Positions 35,593 through 43,170 of a stretch of 64,000 nucleotides of DNA are shown in pieces (position 1 is the first letter of the stretch; the number at the start of each line of letters is the position of its first letter). The stretch covers positions 62,001 through 126,000 of the forward strand of contig CALKJZ010000019.1 of the NCBI GenBank assembly GCA_937995515.1, read 5' to 3'. Origin of the DNA: an uncultured Sphingomonadaceae bacterium (GTDB lineage: Bacteria > Pseudomonadota > Alphaproteobacteria > Sphingomonadales > Sphingomonadaceae). The notes beneath the pieces are model-generated. The model was not told the DNA's origin, made no database searches, and saw only the letters and a program-made list of their open reading frames with translations. Both the position numbers and the translations under genes were made by a program.

Positions 35593-36986
35593 CCCACCCC
35601 AGCTATTTCGACCTGCTCGACCACCGCGCGCTCGCTGAAGCCTATCCGCTCGGCGACGCGTTCCTCGAACGGTACCGGGGGATGTCGCGCGATCAGCTGC
35701 ACGCGCTCAAGGAACAGCGCTTCCTGCGGCTGGTGGCGCGCGGGTGGGAGATCCCCTTCTATCGCCGCCACTGGGGGGCGGCCGGGCTCGAACCGGGGGA
35801 CATCAGGAGCCTCGAGGATGCACCGAAGATTCCGGCCTATGACAAGTCGGACCTGATGCGTTCGATTGCCGAGCACCCGCCGCTTGGCGATTTTTCGGCG
35901 CCCGAGCTGCTTTCGCGCGCGCCGGACCGGCCGCCGGTGGTGCTGCACACCACCTCAGGCACCACCGGCAAGCCGCAGGTGCTGCTGTTCGGGCCCAAGG
36001 GGCGCGAGGTGGGCAACATGCTCGTGGCGCGCATGGCGCGCTGGCTGGGCGTGGGGGCGGACGATGTCGTCCATTCCGTCTACGGCCACGGCATGATCAA
36101 TGGCGGCCACTACATCCGCGAGGCCTATACCCACTGGACCAACGCGCTGTTCCTGTCTGCCGGGACCGGCATCGAGACCCGCTCGGCAACCCAGGTGCAG
36201 CTGATGGCGGACTTTGGGGCGACGGTGATCGTCGGCTTCGTGGATTATGTGCGCAAGCTCGCCGAGGTGGCGCGCGAGGCCGGGCTGGAGCCGGGCCGCG
36301 ACATTCCGGTGCGCATGATCATCGGCCATCTCGGCACCGAGGACCGGGCGGCGACCGAGGCGGCCTGGGGCGGGGCGCGCGCCTATGACTGGTATGGCGT
36401 GGGCGACACGGGCGCGATCGCGGCCGAGGGGCCGGAGCGCGACGGGCTGACGATCTGGGAGGATGCGCACCATCTCGAGATCTGCGATGTCGACACGGGC
36501 CGCCCGGTGGCCCGCGGCGAGGCCGGGGACATGGTGGTGACCACGCTCTACAAGGACGATGTGGCGCCCTGCATCCGCTTCAACACCCACGATGTGTCGG
36601 CGCTCCGCACTGACAGCCCGGCCTCGGGCCTCGTGTTCGACCGGCTGCGGGGCTTTCTCGGCCGTTCGGACAACATGGTGAAGCTGAAGGGAATCAACGT
36701 GTTCCCGCACGCGATCGGGGCGATCCTCGAGAACCGGCCCGAGCTGACGGGCGAATATGTGTGCCATGTGCGGCGCGGCGCCGACCTTGCCGACCGCATG
36801 ACGGTGACAATCGAGCACCGCGCGCCCGAGGATGGGGCGATCGCGCCGCTTGCGGAGCTGCTGCGCCGCGGCCTCGGCGTGGAGGTGGAGGTGGTGCTGG
36901 TGCCGCCCGGCGGCACCGCCGCTGCCACCCAGATCGACGTGCGGCAGAAGCCGATCCGCCTCATCGATGAGCGGCCGAAGCGATGA
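35589..36986 (+). CDS. PaaK-like CoA ligase (phenylacetate-CoA ligase family)
   Basis: A 465-residue adenylate-forming enzyme. The nucleotide motif is TSGTTGKPQVL, a central motif is DWYGVGDTG, and the C-terminal hinge is GRSDNMVKLKGINVFP, which is characteristic of phenylacetate-CoA ligases. It probably activates an aryl or small carboxylic acid as its CoA thioester using ATP. Overlaps of four bases with both neighbours show strict coupling. In the cluster it could activate the acid released by the amidase, but the substrate is not known. Confidence 0.87.
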   Translation: MTHPSYFDLLDHRALAEAYPLGDAFLERYRGMSRDQLHALKEQRFLRLVARGWEIPFYRRHWGAAGLEPGDIRSLEDAPKIPAYDKSDLMRSIAEHPPLGDFSAPELLSRAPDRPPVVLHTTSGTTGKPQVLLFGPKGREVGNMLVARMARWLGVGADDVVHSVYGHGMINGGHYIREAYTHWTNALFLSAGTGIETRSATQVQLMADFGATVIVGFVDYVRKLAEVAREAGLEPGRDIPVRMIIGHLGTEDRAATEAAWGGARAYDWYGVGDTGAIAAEGPERDGLTIWEDAHHLEICDVDTGRPVARGEAGDMVVTTLYKDDVAPCIRFNTHDVSALRTDSPASGLVFDRLRGFLGRSDNMVKLKGINVFPHAIGAILENRPELTGEYVCHVRRGADLADRMTVTIEHRAPEDGAIAPLAELLRRGLGVEVEVVLVPPGGTAAATQIDVRQKPIRLIDERPKR

Positions 36987-38305
36987 GCGACTGGCACCGG
37001 CTGGGCGCGGCCGGGCTGGCCGCGCGGCTGCGCGAGGCGGGCGGCGGCGCCGAGGCGGCGCTTGCCCATTTCCTCGCCCGCATCCGCCGGCTCGACCCGG
37101 CGATCGGCGCCTTCACCCATGTGGCGGAGGACGAGGCGATGGCAGCGGCGCGGGCAAGCGACCGCCGGCTGGCCGAGGGGCGGGGCGGCCCGCTGGAGGG
37201 TGTGCCGGTGGCGCTCAAGGCCAACCTCGACGTGGCCGGCTGGCCGGTGACAGGCGGGATTGGCGCCTTTGCCGACCGGCGCCCGGCCGCCGATTCGGCC
37301 GCCGCCGCCGGGCTGCGCAGGGCGGGCGCCGTGCTGATCGGGCTTGCCAACCTGCACGAGGCGGCGCTCGGCGCCACGACCGACAACCGCTTCTATGGCC
37401 GCACGCACAACCCGCACCGGCACGGCTTCACGGCCGGCGGGTCGTCGGGCGGATCAGGCGCGGCGGTCGCGGCCGGGCTGTGCGCGGCGGCGCTCGGCAC
37501 CGACACGCTGGGCTCGGTGCGGATTCCGGCCGCCTATTGCGGGGTGACCGGCCTCAAGCCGACGAACGGGCTCGTGCCGTCCGGGGGGCTGATCGCGCTC
37601 GTGCCCGCGTGGGACTGCATCGGCCCGATTGCGCGCTCGGTTGCCGATTGCGCGCTCGTGCTCGAGGCGCTGGCCAGGCCGGGCGAGGCGTCGCCCATCG
37701 CCCGGGTGGCGGTGCCGGCCGGGCTTGACGCTGGGGAGATCGACCCGGCGGTTGCCGCCGGGTTCCGGCTTTCGCGCCAGCTGCTGAAGGGGCTTGGCGT
37801 GGAGGTGGCCGAACATGCGCTGCCGGTCGACTATCATCGCGTGCGGCTTTCCGGCTTCGTGCTGGCAACCCGCGCGGCCCGCGCGCGATTCGGCGCGGAG
37901 ATGGATGCTGCGCCGCAAGGCTTTTCCAGCGAGTTCAAGACGCTGCTGGACTTCGGCGCCCGGTTTGATGCGGAGGCGGTGGCGGCTGCGGAAGCCGCGA
38001 TTGCCGCCGCGCGCGACACGCTCTGCGCGACCCTTTCGGTGGCCGATGCCATCCTTCTGCCCACCACGCCGCAGCCGGCCTTTGCCTTCGACGGGCCCCA
38101 CCCGCCGAGCCAGGCCGATTTCACCGCGCTTGCCAACATCGCCGGGCTTCCGGCGCTTGCGCTCCCGGCCGGCTGGACCGCGGACGGCCTGCCGGTGGGC
38201 GTGCAACTGCTCGGGCGGCCGGGCGCGGAGCGCGCGCTTCTCGCGCTCGGCGGGCGGCTTGAGGCGGCGCTCCAGGCCACCCGCTGGCCGCCGGGCATGG
38301 ACTGA
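36983..38305 (+). CDS. Amidase (amidase signature family)
   Basis: A 440-residue amidase signature hydrolase. The catalytic Ser-cisSer-Lys set is visible: Lys in VALKANLDVAG, and the two serines in TAGGSSGGSGAAVAAG and GTDTLGSVRIPAAYCG. Such enzymes hydrolyse aryl or alkyl amides to acid plus ammonia. GatA is related but longer and accompanied by GatB and GatC. The start overlaps the ligase stop by ATGA. A 34-bp gap follows, then the small HapK-like gene. The placement suggests it supplies or removes an amide in a catabolic route. Confidence 0.88.
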   Translation: MSDWHRLGAAGLAARLREAGGGAEAALAHFLARIRRLDPAIGAFTHVAEDEAMAAARASDRRLAEGRGGPLEGVPVALKANLDVAGWPVTGGIGAFADRRPAADSAAAAGLRRAGAVLIGLANLHEAALGATTDNRFYGRTHNPHRHGFTAGGSSGGSGAAVAAGLCAAALGTDTLGSVRIPAAYCGVTGLKPTNGLVPSGGLIALVPAWDCIGPIARSVADCALVLEALARPGEASPIARVAVPAGLDAGEIDPAVAAGFRLSRQLLKGLGVEVAEHALPVDYHRVRLSGFVLATRAARARFGAEMDAAPQGFSSEFKTLLDFGARFDAEAVAAAEAAIAAARDTLCATLSVADAILLPTTPQPAFAFDGPHPPSQADFTALANIAGLPALALPAGWTADGLPVGVQLLGRPGAERALLALGGRLEAALQATRWPPGMD

Positions 38306-38339
38306 AACCTCGCAGCCGGAAAAGACAAGGAGAGACCCC

Positions 38340-38645
38340 ATGCGCATTCTCGTGCTCTTCAACCTGAAGCCGGAGGCCGATCCCGGCGCCTATGCCGAAT
38401 GGGCGCGGACGACCGACATTCCGGGCGTCCGTGCGCTCGGCTCGGTGACCGACTTCCGGGTCTATCGCGTGACCGGCCTTCTCGGCAGCGACGCGCCGGC
38501 CCCCTTTGCCTATGCCGAGGTGATCGACGTCGCCGACATGGACGGCTTTCTCGCCGACGTGGGCAGCGCGGCGGTGCAGAAGATGGCGGCCGAGTTCCAG
38601 GCCTTTGCCGACACCCCGCTGTTCCTGATGACGGAGGAACTCTGA
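38340..38645 (+). CDS. HapK/REDY-like small protein
   Basis: A 101-residue protein (MRILVLFNLKPEADPGAYAEWA at the start, FADTPLFLMTEEL at the end). It resembles the REDY-like HapK family, small ferredoxin-like dimers of unclear function sometimes associated with pigment or catabolic clusters. It has a strong AAGGAGAG ribosome site and is joined to the next gene by a TGATG overlap. No catalytic residues can be assigned from sequence. An EthD-like role in handling a reactive intermediate is possible. Confidence 0.7.
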   Translation: MRILVLFNLKPEADPGAYAEWARTTDIPGVRALGSVTDFRVYRVTGLLGSDAPAPFAYAEVIDVADMDGFLADVGSAAVQKMAAEFQAFADTPLFLMTEEL

Positions 38646-39496
38646 TGCCGGGCCGCTTTGCCGGGCGGGTGGTCGCGGTGACCGGCTCGGGCCGGATGGG
38701 CGGGCTCGGGGCGGCGATCCTGCAGCGCTTTGCCGACGAGGGCGCGGACTGCGTGGTCTCCGACCTTGGCGCGCCGCGGCCGCACATGGAGGCAGGCGAC
38801 ATCGGCACGACCGACGAGATGGAGGAGGTGGCCGCCGACCTGCGGCTGCGCGGCGCGCGCGCAATCGCCGTGCCGTGCGACGTGCGCGTGGAGGCCGATT
38901 GCGCCGGGCTGGTGGCCGCAGCCGTCCGCGCGTTCGGCCGGCTGGATGTGTTCGTGAACAATGCCGGGATCGGCTATCTCATGATGCCGCTTCTGGAGAC
39001 GAGCGAGGCGGCGTGGGACGCGGTGCTCGACGTGAACCTCAAGGGCGCGTTCCTGTGCACCCGGCACGCGGCGAGGCAGATGATCGCGCAGATTTCGGCC
39101 GGCGCCGGGTCTGGCGGGCGGATCATCAACATCGCAAGCCAGGCCGCCAAGACGGGCTTTCCGCACATGGCGCCCTATTGCGCCTCCAAGCACGGCATGG
39201 TGGGGCTGACGCGCGTCTCGGCGATCGAGCTCGGCCAATATGGGATCACCGTGAACGCCATCTGCCCCAACCATGTGACAACCGGGCTGGGGGCGAAGCA
39301 GAACGCCTATTTCTCGAAGCTGCTCGGCTTCGAGACGGTGGAGGCCTATCTGGCCAACATGGCGCGCCGGAACCCGATGGGCCGGCCCGGGCTTCCGACC
39401 GACACGGCCGCGGTCGCCGCCTTCCTCGCCTCGGACGAGGCGTTCTACGTGACCGGCGAGGCGATCAATGTCTCGGGCGGGGAGGAGATGCACTAG
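38645..39496 (+). CDS. Short-chain dehydrogenase/reductase
   Basis: A 283-residue classical SDR. It has the cofactor motif TGSGRMGGLG, NNAG at about residue 105, a Ser in the IINIASQAA strand and the active-site pair YCASK. The C-terminal VTGEAINVSGGEEMH is typical. Asp in VVSDLGAP after the second strand suggests NAD(H) over NADP(H). It is the last gene of the PrpD-ligase-amidase cluster and overlaps the HapK-like gene by one base. The expected role is oxidation or reduction of a hydroxyl or keto intermediate of the route. Confidence 0.9.
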   Translation: MPGRFAGRVVAVTGSGRMGGLGAAILQRFADEGADCVVSDLGAPRPHMEAGDIGTTDEMEEVAADLRLRGARAIAVPCDVRVEADCAGLVAAAVRAFGRLDVFVNNAGIGYLMMPLLETSEAAWDAVLDVNLKGAFLCTRHAARQMIAQISAGAGSGGRIINIASQAAKTGFPHMAPYCASKHGMVGLTRVSAIELGQYGITVNAICPNHVTTGLGAKQNAYFSKLLGFETVEAYLANMARRNPMGRPGLPTDTAAVAAFLASDEAFYVTGEAINVSGGEEMH

Positions 39497-39616
39497 GCGC
39501 GGGCACGCGGGCGGCGGCAGGCCTCCAGACGCTGCAAGCATGCGGGGGGGGCCGGGCCGGAGCGCGCCGGCTTCTGGCGCCGGCGTGCGGATGCCGGCGG
39601 GGCGGCATCCGGGCGT

Positions 39617-40555
39617 TCACATCTGCTCCGGATCTGCCGTGAGGGTGACGGTGAGCCAGAGGTCGGGGCCCCGCACGTCGGTTGCCTTGCCGATCGCATC
39701 GGCGAGCGTGCGCCGCAGCGCGTCCACCTCGGCCACGGGCTCAGCGAAACCGGCCTCAACGAGGATCGAGATCTCGACGAACAGCGCCCGGCCGGCCTTC
39801 TGCAGATAGATTTCGAAGTTGGAAAAGCCGTGGGCCTCGAGCGTGCGGCCGATGGCGGCGCGCAGGCGCGCGTCGAGCTCGGGCGGGACCACCTCGAAGA
39901 TCTCGAGGAAGGCGCTGCGCGCCTCGCGGAGCGGCATCGGCAAAAGCAGGAGCGAGAGGACGGCGAGGATGGCCGGGTCGACAAGTGGCAAGAGGGGCGC
40001 AAGCGCCGTGCCCTCGATGAGGGCGGCGGCGGCAAAGGCAAGGAACAGCGCCGAGGTGATGAGGGCCGACATGAGCCAGGCCGTCACGTCGAGGCGGACG
40101 AGGCCCGAGTCGATCCGCTCGGCCTGGCCGCGCATCCACCACCACATGCCAAGGCAGATGAGGGCGACGATTGCGGCATAGGCGAGCGCGAGGCCGAAAT
40201 CGGGCACATAGCCACCCTGGAGGATTGCCGCGACCGACGACAGGAAGGCATAGGCGACAAGCGCGATGAGCACGCCGGCCTTGAGCCCGAGCACCAGCGG
40301 CTCGAGGTGCCAGTAGCCATATTGGAAGCGGCGGCTGCCGGCCTGCGGGATGAGCCGGGCGACGAGCAGGGTCAGCCAGGTGATGGCGGCATCGACGCCG
40401 GAGAAGAAGCCGTCGAAGACGATGGCGGTCGACCCGGACAGAAGGCCGAAGCCGACCGCGATGGCGGCGATCAGCAGCGTGGCGAGGATCGACATGGAAA
40501 GAAGGCGTGCCTCGAGCTCGGAGCGCAGCCGCATCACCCGTTCGATCGAGACCAT
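39617..40555 (-). CDS. Cation diffusion facilitator family transporter
   Basis: A 312-residue inner-membrane protein with six predicted helices and a C-terminal cytoplasmic domain (about residues 225-312). Acidic residues in helices 2 and 5 (FDGFFSGVDAAITW and RLDVTAWLMS) occupy the metal-site positions of the CDF family. The usual histidine of HxxxD is not obvious, so selectivity may differ from zinc transporters. Cation exchange for protons is the family activity. The 120 bp between it and the SDR gene contain an eight-G run and nothing else I can identify. Confidence 0.82.
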   Translation of the reverse strand: MVSIERVMRLRSELEARLLSMSILATLLIAAIAVGFGLLSGSTAIVFDGFFSGVDAAITWLTLLVARLIPQAGSRRFQYGYWHLEPLVLGLKAGVLIALVAYAFLSSVAAILQGGYVPDFGLALAYAAIVALICLGMWWWMRGQAERIDSGLVRLDVTAWLMSALITSALFLAFAAAALIEGTALAPLLPLVDPAILAVLSLLLLPMPLREARSAFLEIFEVVPPELDARLRAAIGRTLEAHGFSNFEIYLQKAGRALFVEISILVEAGFAEPVAEVDALRRTLADAIGKATDVRGPDLWLTVTLTADPEQM

Positions 40556-40632
40556 GGGGCGAGGCTTCCGGGCCGGGCGGCGCCGATGTCAAGCCGCGCG
40601 CGGAGGTGCGGGGCCGCTCGTGCGGGCCCGGC

Positions 40633-41733
40633 TCAGGCGCCGTGCAGGAAGTGCATGATGTCGCCATCCTGGACGACATAGGCCTTGCCTTCCGCGCGCA
40701 GCCGTCCGGCCTCGCGCGCGCGCGCCTCGCCGCCCAGCGCCACGTAATCGGCATAGGCGACGGTCTCGGCGCGGATGAAGGCGCGCTCGAAATCGCTGTG
40801 GATGACGCCTGCGGCCTGCGGCGCCGTGCTGCCGCGCCGCACCGTCCACGCGCGGGCCTCCTTGGGGCCGGCGGTGAAGAAGGTAACGAGGTCGAGGAGC
40901 GCGTAGCCGGCGCGGATGATGCGCGCGAGGCCGGTCTCCGCAAGCCCGAGCGCTGCGAGATAGTCGGCCCGCTCGGCCTCGGGCATGGCGGCGATCTCGG
41001 CCTCGATGGCCGCCGAGACGATGACCGCGCCTGCGCCTTCGGCGGCGGCCATGGCCTCGACGGCGCGCGCATGGGCATTGCCGGTGGCGGCTGCGGCCTC
41101 CTCGACATTGCAGACATAGAGCACCGGCTTGGCGGTGAGCAGCTGCGCCTGGGCGAGGTGGCGTGCCTCGTCCGCATCGCGCGGGGCGGCAAGGCGCGCC
41201 GGGCGGCCCTGCCGCAGCAGGTCGAGGGCCTGGCCGAGGATCGCGGCGGCCGACTTCGCCTCCTTGTCGCCGCCTTGCGCCTTCTTGGCGAGGGTGGGCA
41301 CGCGCCGTTCGAGGCTTTCGAGGTCGGCGAGCATCAGCTCGGTCATGACGGTCTCGGCATCGGCGACCGGATCCACCCGGCCTTCGACATGGGTGATGTC
41401 CGGGTCTTCGAAGCAGCGCAGCACGTGGATGATGGCATCGACCTCGCGGATGTTGGCGAGGAACTGGTTGCCCAGCCCCTCGCCCTTCGACGCGCCGCGC
41501 ACGAGGCCGGCGATGTCGACGAAGGCGAGCTGGGTGGGGACGATGCGCGCCGAGCCGGCGATGCGGGCGATCTCGGCGAGGCGCGGGTCGGGCACGTCGA
41601 CCTGCCCGACATTGGGCTCGATGGTGCAGAAGGGATAGTTGGCTGCCTGTGCGGCCGCGGTTTCGGTGAGCGCGTTGAAGAGCGTGGACTTGCCGACATT
41701 GGGCAGCCCGACGATGCCGCAGCGGAACCCCAT
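40633..41733 (-). CDS. ychF: Ribosome-binding ATPase YchF (Obg family)
   Basis: A 366-residue P-loop ATPase. It has G1 (GLPNVGKSTLFNAL), the Obg-type SW1 segment (ANYPFCTIEPNVG), G3 (VDIAGLVRGASKGEGLGNQFL) and the ATP-selecting G4 variant NVEEA in place of NKxD. A coiled-coil insertion follows, and the C-terminal TGS domain ends in GDIMHFLHG. YchF/OLA1 prefers ATP, binds ribosomes and affects oxidative-stress resistance. It is the last gene of the rplY-pth-ychF operon, one base after pth. Confidence 0.96.
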   Translation of the reverse strand: MGFRCGIVGLPNVGKSTLFNALTETAAAQAANYPFCTIEPNVGQVDVPDPRLAEIARIAGSARIVPTQLAFVDIAGLVRGASKGEGLGNQFLANIREVDAIIHVLRCFEDPDITHVEGRVDPVADAETVMTELMLADLESLERRVPTLAKKAQGGDKEAKSAAAILGQALDLLRQGRPARLAAPRDADEARHLAQAQLLTAKPVLYVCNVEEAAAATGNAHARAVEAMAAAEGAGAVIVSAAIEAEIAAMPEAERADYLAALGLAETGLARIIRAGYALLDLVTFFTAGPKEARAWTVRRGSTAPQAAGVIHSDFERAFIRAETVAYADYVALGGEARAREAGRLRAEGKAYVVQDGDIMHFLHGA

Positions 41734-41734
41734 C

Positions 41735-42307
41735 TCACCCCTCCTGTTGCCGGAGCGCCAGATCGTTCATGAAGCGCGCATGGTCGCCGGCGGCGAGCAG
41801 CGGCGCGAGCGCGGCGAGGTCGTCGAGCAGGCGCTCGAGTGCCGGGCGCTCGGGCTTCGCCCAGTCGCCCAGCACATGGCCGGTGACACGGGCCCGGTCG
41901 CCCGGGTGGCCGATGCCGATGCGCACGCGCACATAGTCCGCGCCGATGTGCCGGTCGATGGATTTCAGCCCATTGTGGCCGGCGTTGCCGCCGCCCCGCT
42001 TCACCTTCACGCGCAATGGCGGAAGATCGAGCTCGTCGACGAAGACGGTGAGCGCTTCCGGCGGGAGCCGGAAGAAGCGCAGCGCGCCGCCAATGCTCTG
42101 GCCGCTTTCGTTCATGAAGGTCATGGGCTTGAGCAGCAGGATCTTCGCCGTGCCAAGTCGCCCCTCGGCGGCCAGGCCGTGGAAGCGGGCGCGCCACGGC
42201 CCGAAGCCGTGCGCGCGGTGGATGGCATCGACGGCCATGAAGCCGACATTGTGCCGCTGGCCGGCATGGGCCGGACCGGGGTTTCCCAGCCCGGCGAAGA
42301 CCTGCAT
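41735..42307 (-). CDS. pth: Peptidyl-tRNA hydrolase
   Basis: A 190-residue enzyme that releases tRNA from prematurely dropped peptidyl-tRNA. It shows the family start GLGNPGPAHAGQRHNVGF, including the catalytic His of QRHNVG, then LLLKPMTFMNESGQS and GGGNAGHNGLKSI. The length agrees with Pth. It lies 5 bp after rplY and one base before ychF, so the three are one transcription unit, an order common in alphaproteobacteria. Confidence 0.96.
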   Translation of the reverse strand: MQVFAGLGNPGPAHAGQRHNVGFMAVDAIHRAHGFGPWRARFHGLAAEGRLGTAKILLLKPMTFMNESGQSIGGALRFFRLPPEALTVFVDELDLPPLRVKVKRGGGNAGHNGLKSIDRHIGADYVRVRIGIGHPGDRARVTGHVLGDWAKPERPALERLLDDLAALAPLLAAGDHARFMNDLALRQQEG

Positions 42308-42312
42308 GGCCC

Positions 42313-42918
42313 CTAGCCTTCGGCGCCTTCGGCGGCGGCTTCCTCGGACTTCAGGCCCGAGGGTGCGACGATCGTGGCGATGGTGAAATCCCGCTCGATG
42401 GTGGGCTTCACGCCCTCGGGCAGGCGGACCGCCGAGATGTGGATGGAATCGCCCACCTCGAAGCCGGTGAGATCGACCACAAGATCCTCGGGAATGCGGT
42501 TGGCCGGGCACCGGAGCTCGACCTCGTGGCGGACGATGTTGAGCACGCCGCCGCGCTTGAGGCCGGGGGAGGCGTCCTCGTGGAGGAAGCGCACGGGGAC
42601 CTCGACCGTCACCAGCGTGTCCTCGGCGACACGCAGGAAGTCGACATGGATGGGGCGGTCGGTGACGGGGTGGACCTGCACGTCGCGCGGGAGCGTGCGG
42701 TGGGTTCTGCCGTCGAGGCTGATCTCGACGACCGAGGTCATGAAGTGGCCGGTTCCGAGCTGGCGGAGCAGCGCCTTCTCCTCGATGTGGATGGCAATCG
42801 GCGGTTCGCCGGCGCCGTAGATGACGGCCGGCACCCGGCCTTCCCGGCGGGCGGCGCGCGAGGCTCCCTTGCCGATGCGCGCGCGTGGCTCCGCCGCAAG
42901 CGTGAGCACGTCTGACAT
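42313..42918 (-). CDS. rplY: 50S ribosomal protein L25/general stress protein Ctc
   Basis: A 201-residue long-form L25 (Ctc) that binds 5S rRNA. The N-terminal L25 domain (residues 1 to about 95: [22 protein letters not shown]) is followed by the TL5-type C-terminal beta domain. An acidic Glu/Ala tail closes the protein. The ATG at 42918 follows GGAG. It heads the rplY-pth-ychF operon. Confidence 0.95.
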   Translation of the reverse strand: MSDVLTLAAEPRARIGKGASRAARREGRVPAVIYGAGEPPIAIHIEEKALLRQLGTGHFMTSVVEISLDGRTHRTLPRDVQVHPVTDRPIHVDFLRVAEDTLVTVEVPVRFLHEDASPGLKRGGVLNIVRHEVELRCPANRIPEDLVVDLTGFEVGDSIHISAVRLPEGVKPTIERDFTIATIVAPSGLKSEEAAAEGAEG

Positions 42919-43075
42919 GGTGTGTCTCCAGAGCAGAGGGCCGACCGCCTCCAGGGTGCCGCCGGCGGAGCGGGGCCGATAGCGAAGCCGCCGGGGCATG
43001 GCAAGACTCCGTGGCGGGGCGGGGCGGGGCTGCGGCGGCGCAGGCCCGCGCGCCGGAAACCGGACGGCGATTGTC

Positions 43076-43132
43076 GCAATTGAAAATCGCTTGCAAATTT
43101 GCCTTGCGGACGCCGTGCGGGCGCGCTAGCCG
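43076..43132 (+). promoter_or_regulatory. Promoter and possible Fur-like operator of the FecA-like receptor
   Basis: TTGCGG (43104-43109), a 17-bp spacer and TAGCCG (43127-43132) form a candidate promoter. Two AT-rich inverted repeats, GCAA-N11-TTGC (43076-43094) and GCAA-N7-TTGC (43093-43107), lie across the -35. This could be a metal-responsive repressor site, but it does not match a consensus I can be sure of. A G-rich stretch (43013-43029) lies upstream; nothing else is recognisable in 42919-43170. Confidence 0.35.
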
Positions 43133-43170
43133 CGATCGAGAACCAGTCGCAAGAAGACGGAGAACCGGCG

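Noticed and set aside
39544-39551. Run of eight G between the SDR and cation efflux genes
   Set aside because: Short homopolymer in a GC-rich gap; at most a point to check for sequencing error.
43013-43029. G-tract series that might form a G-quadruplex
   Set aside because: One tract has only two G and nothing ties it to a promoter; such tracts are common at this GC content.
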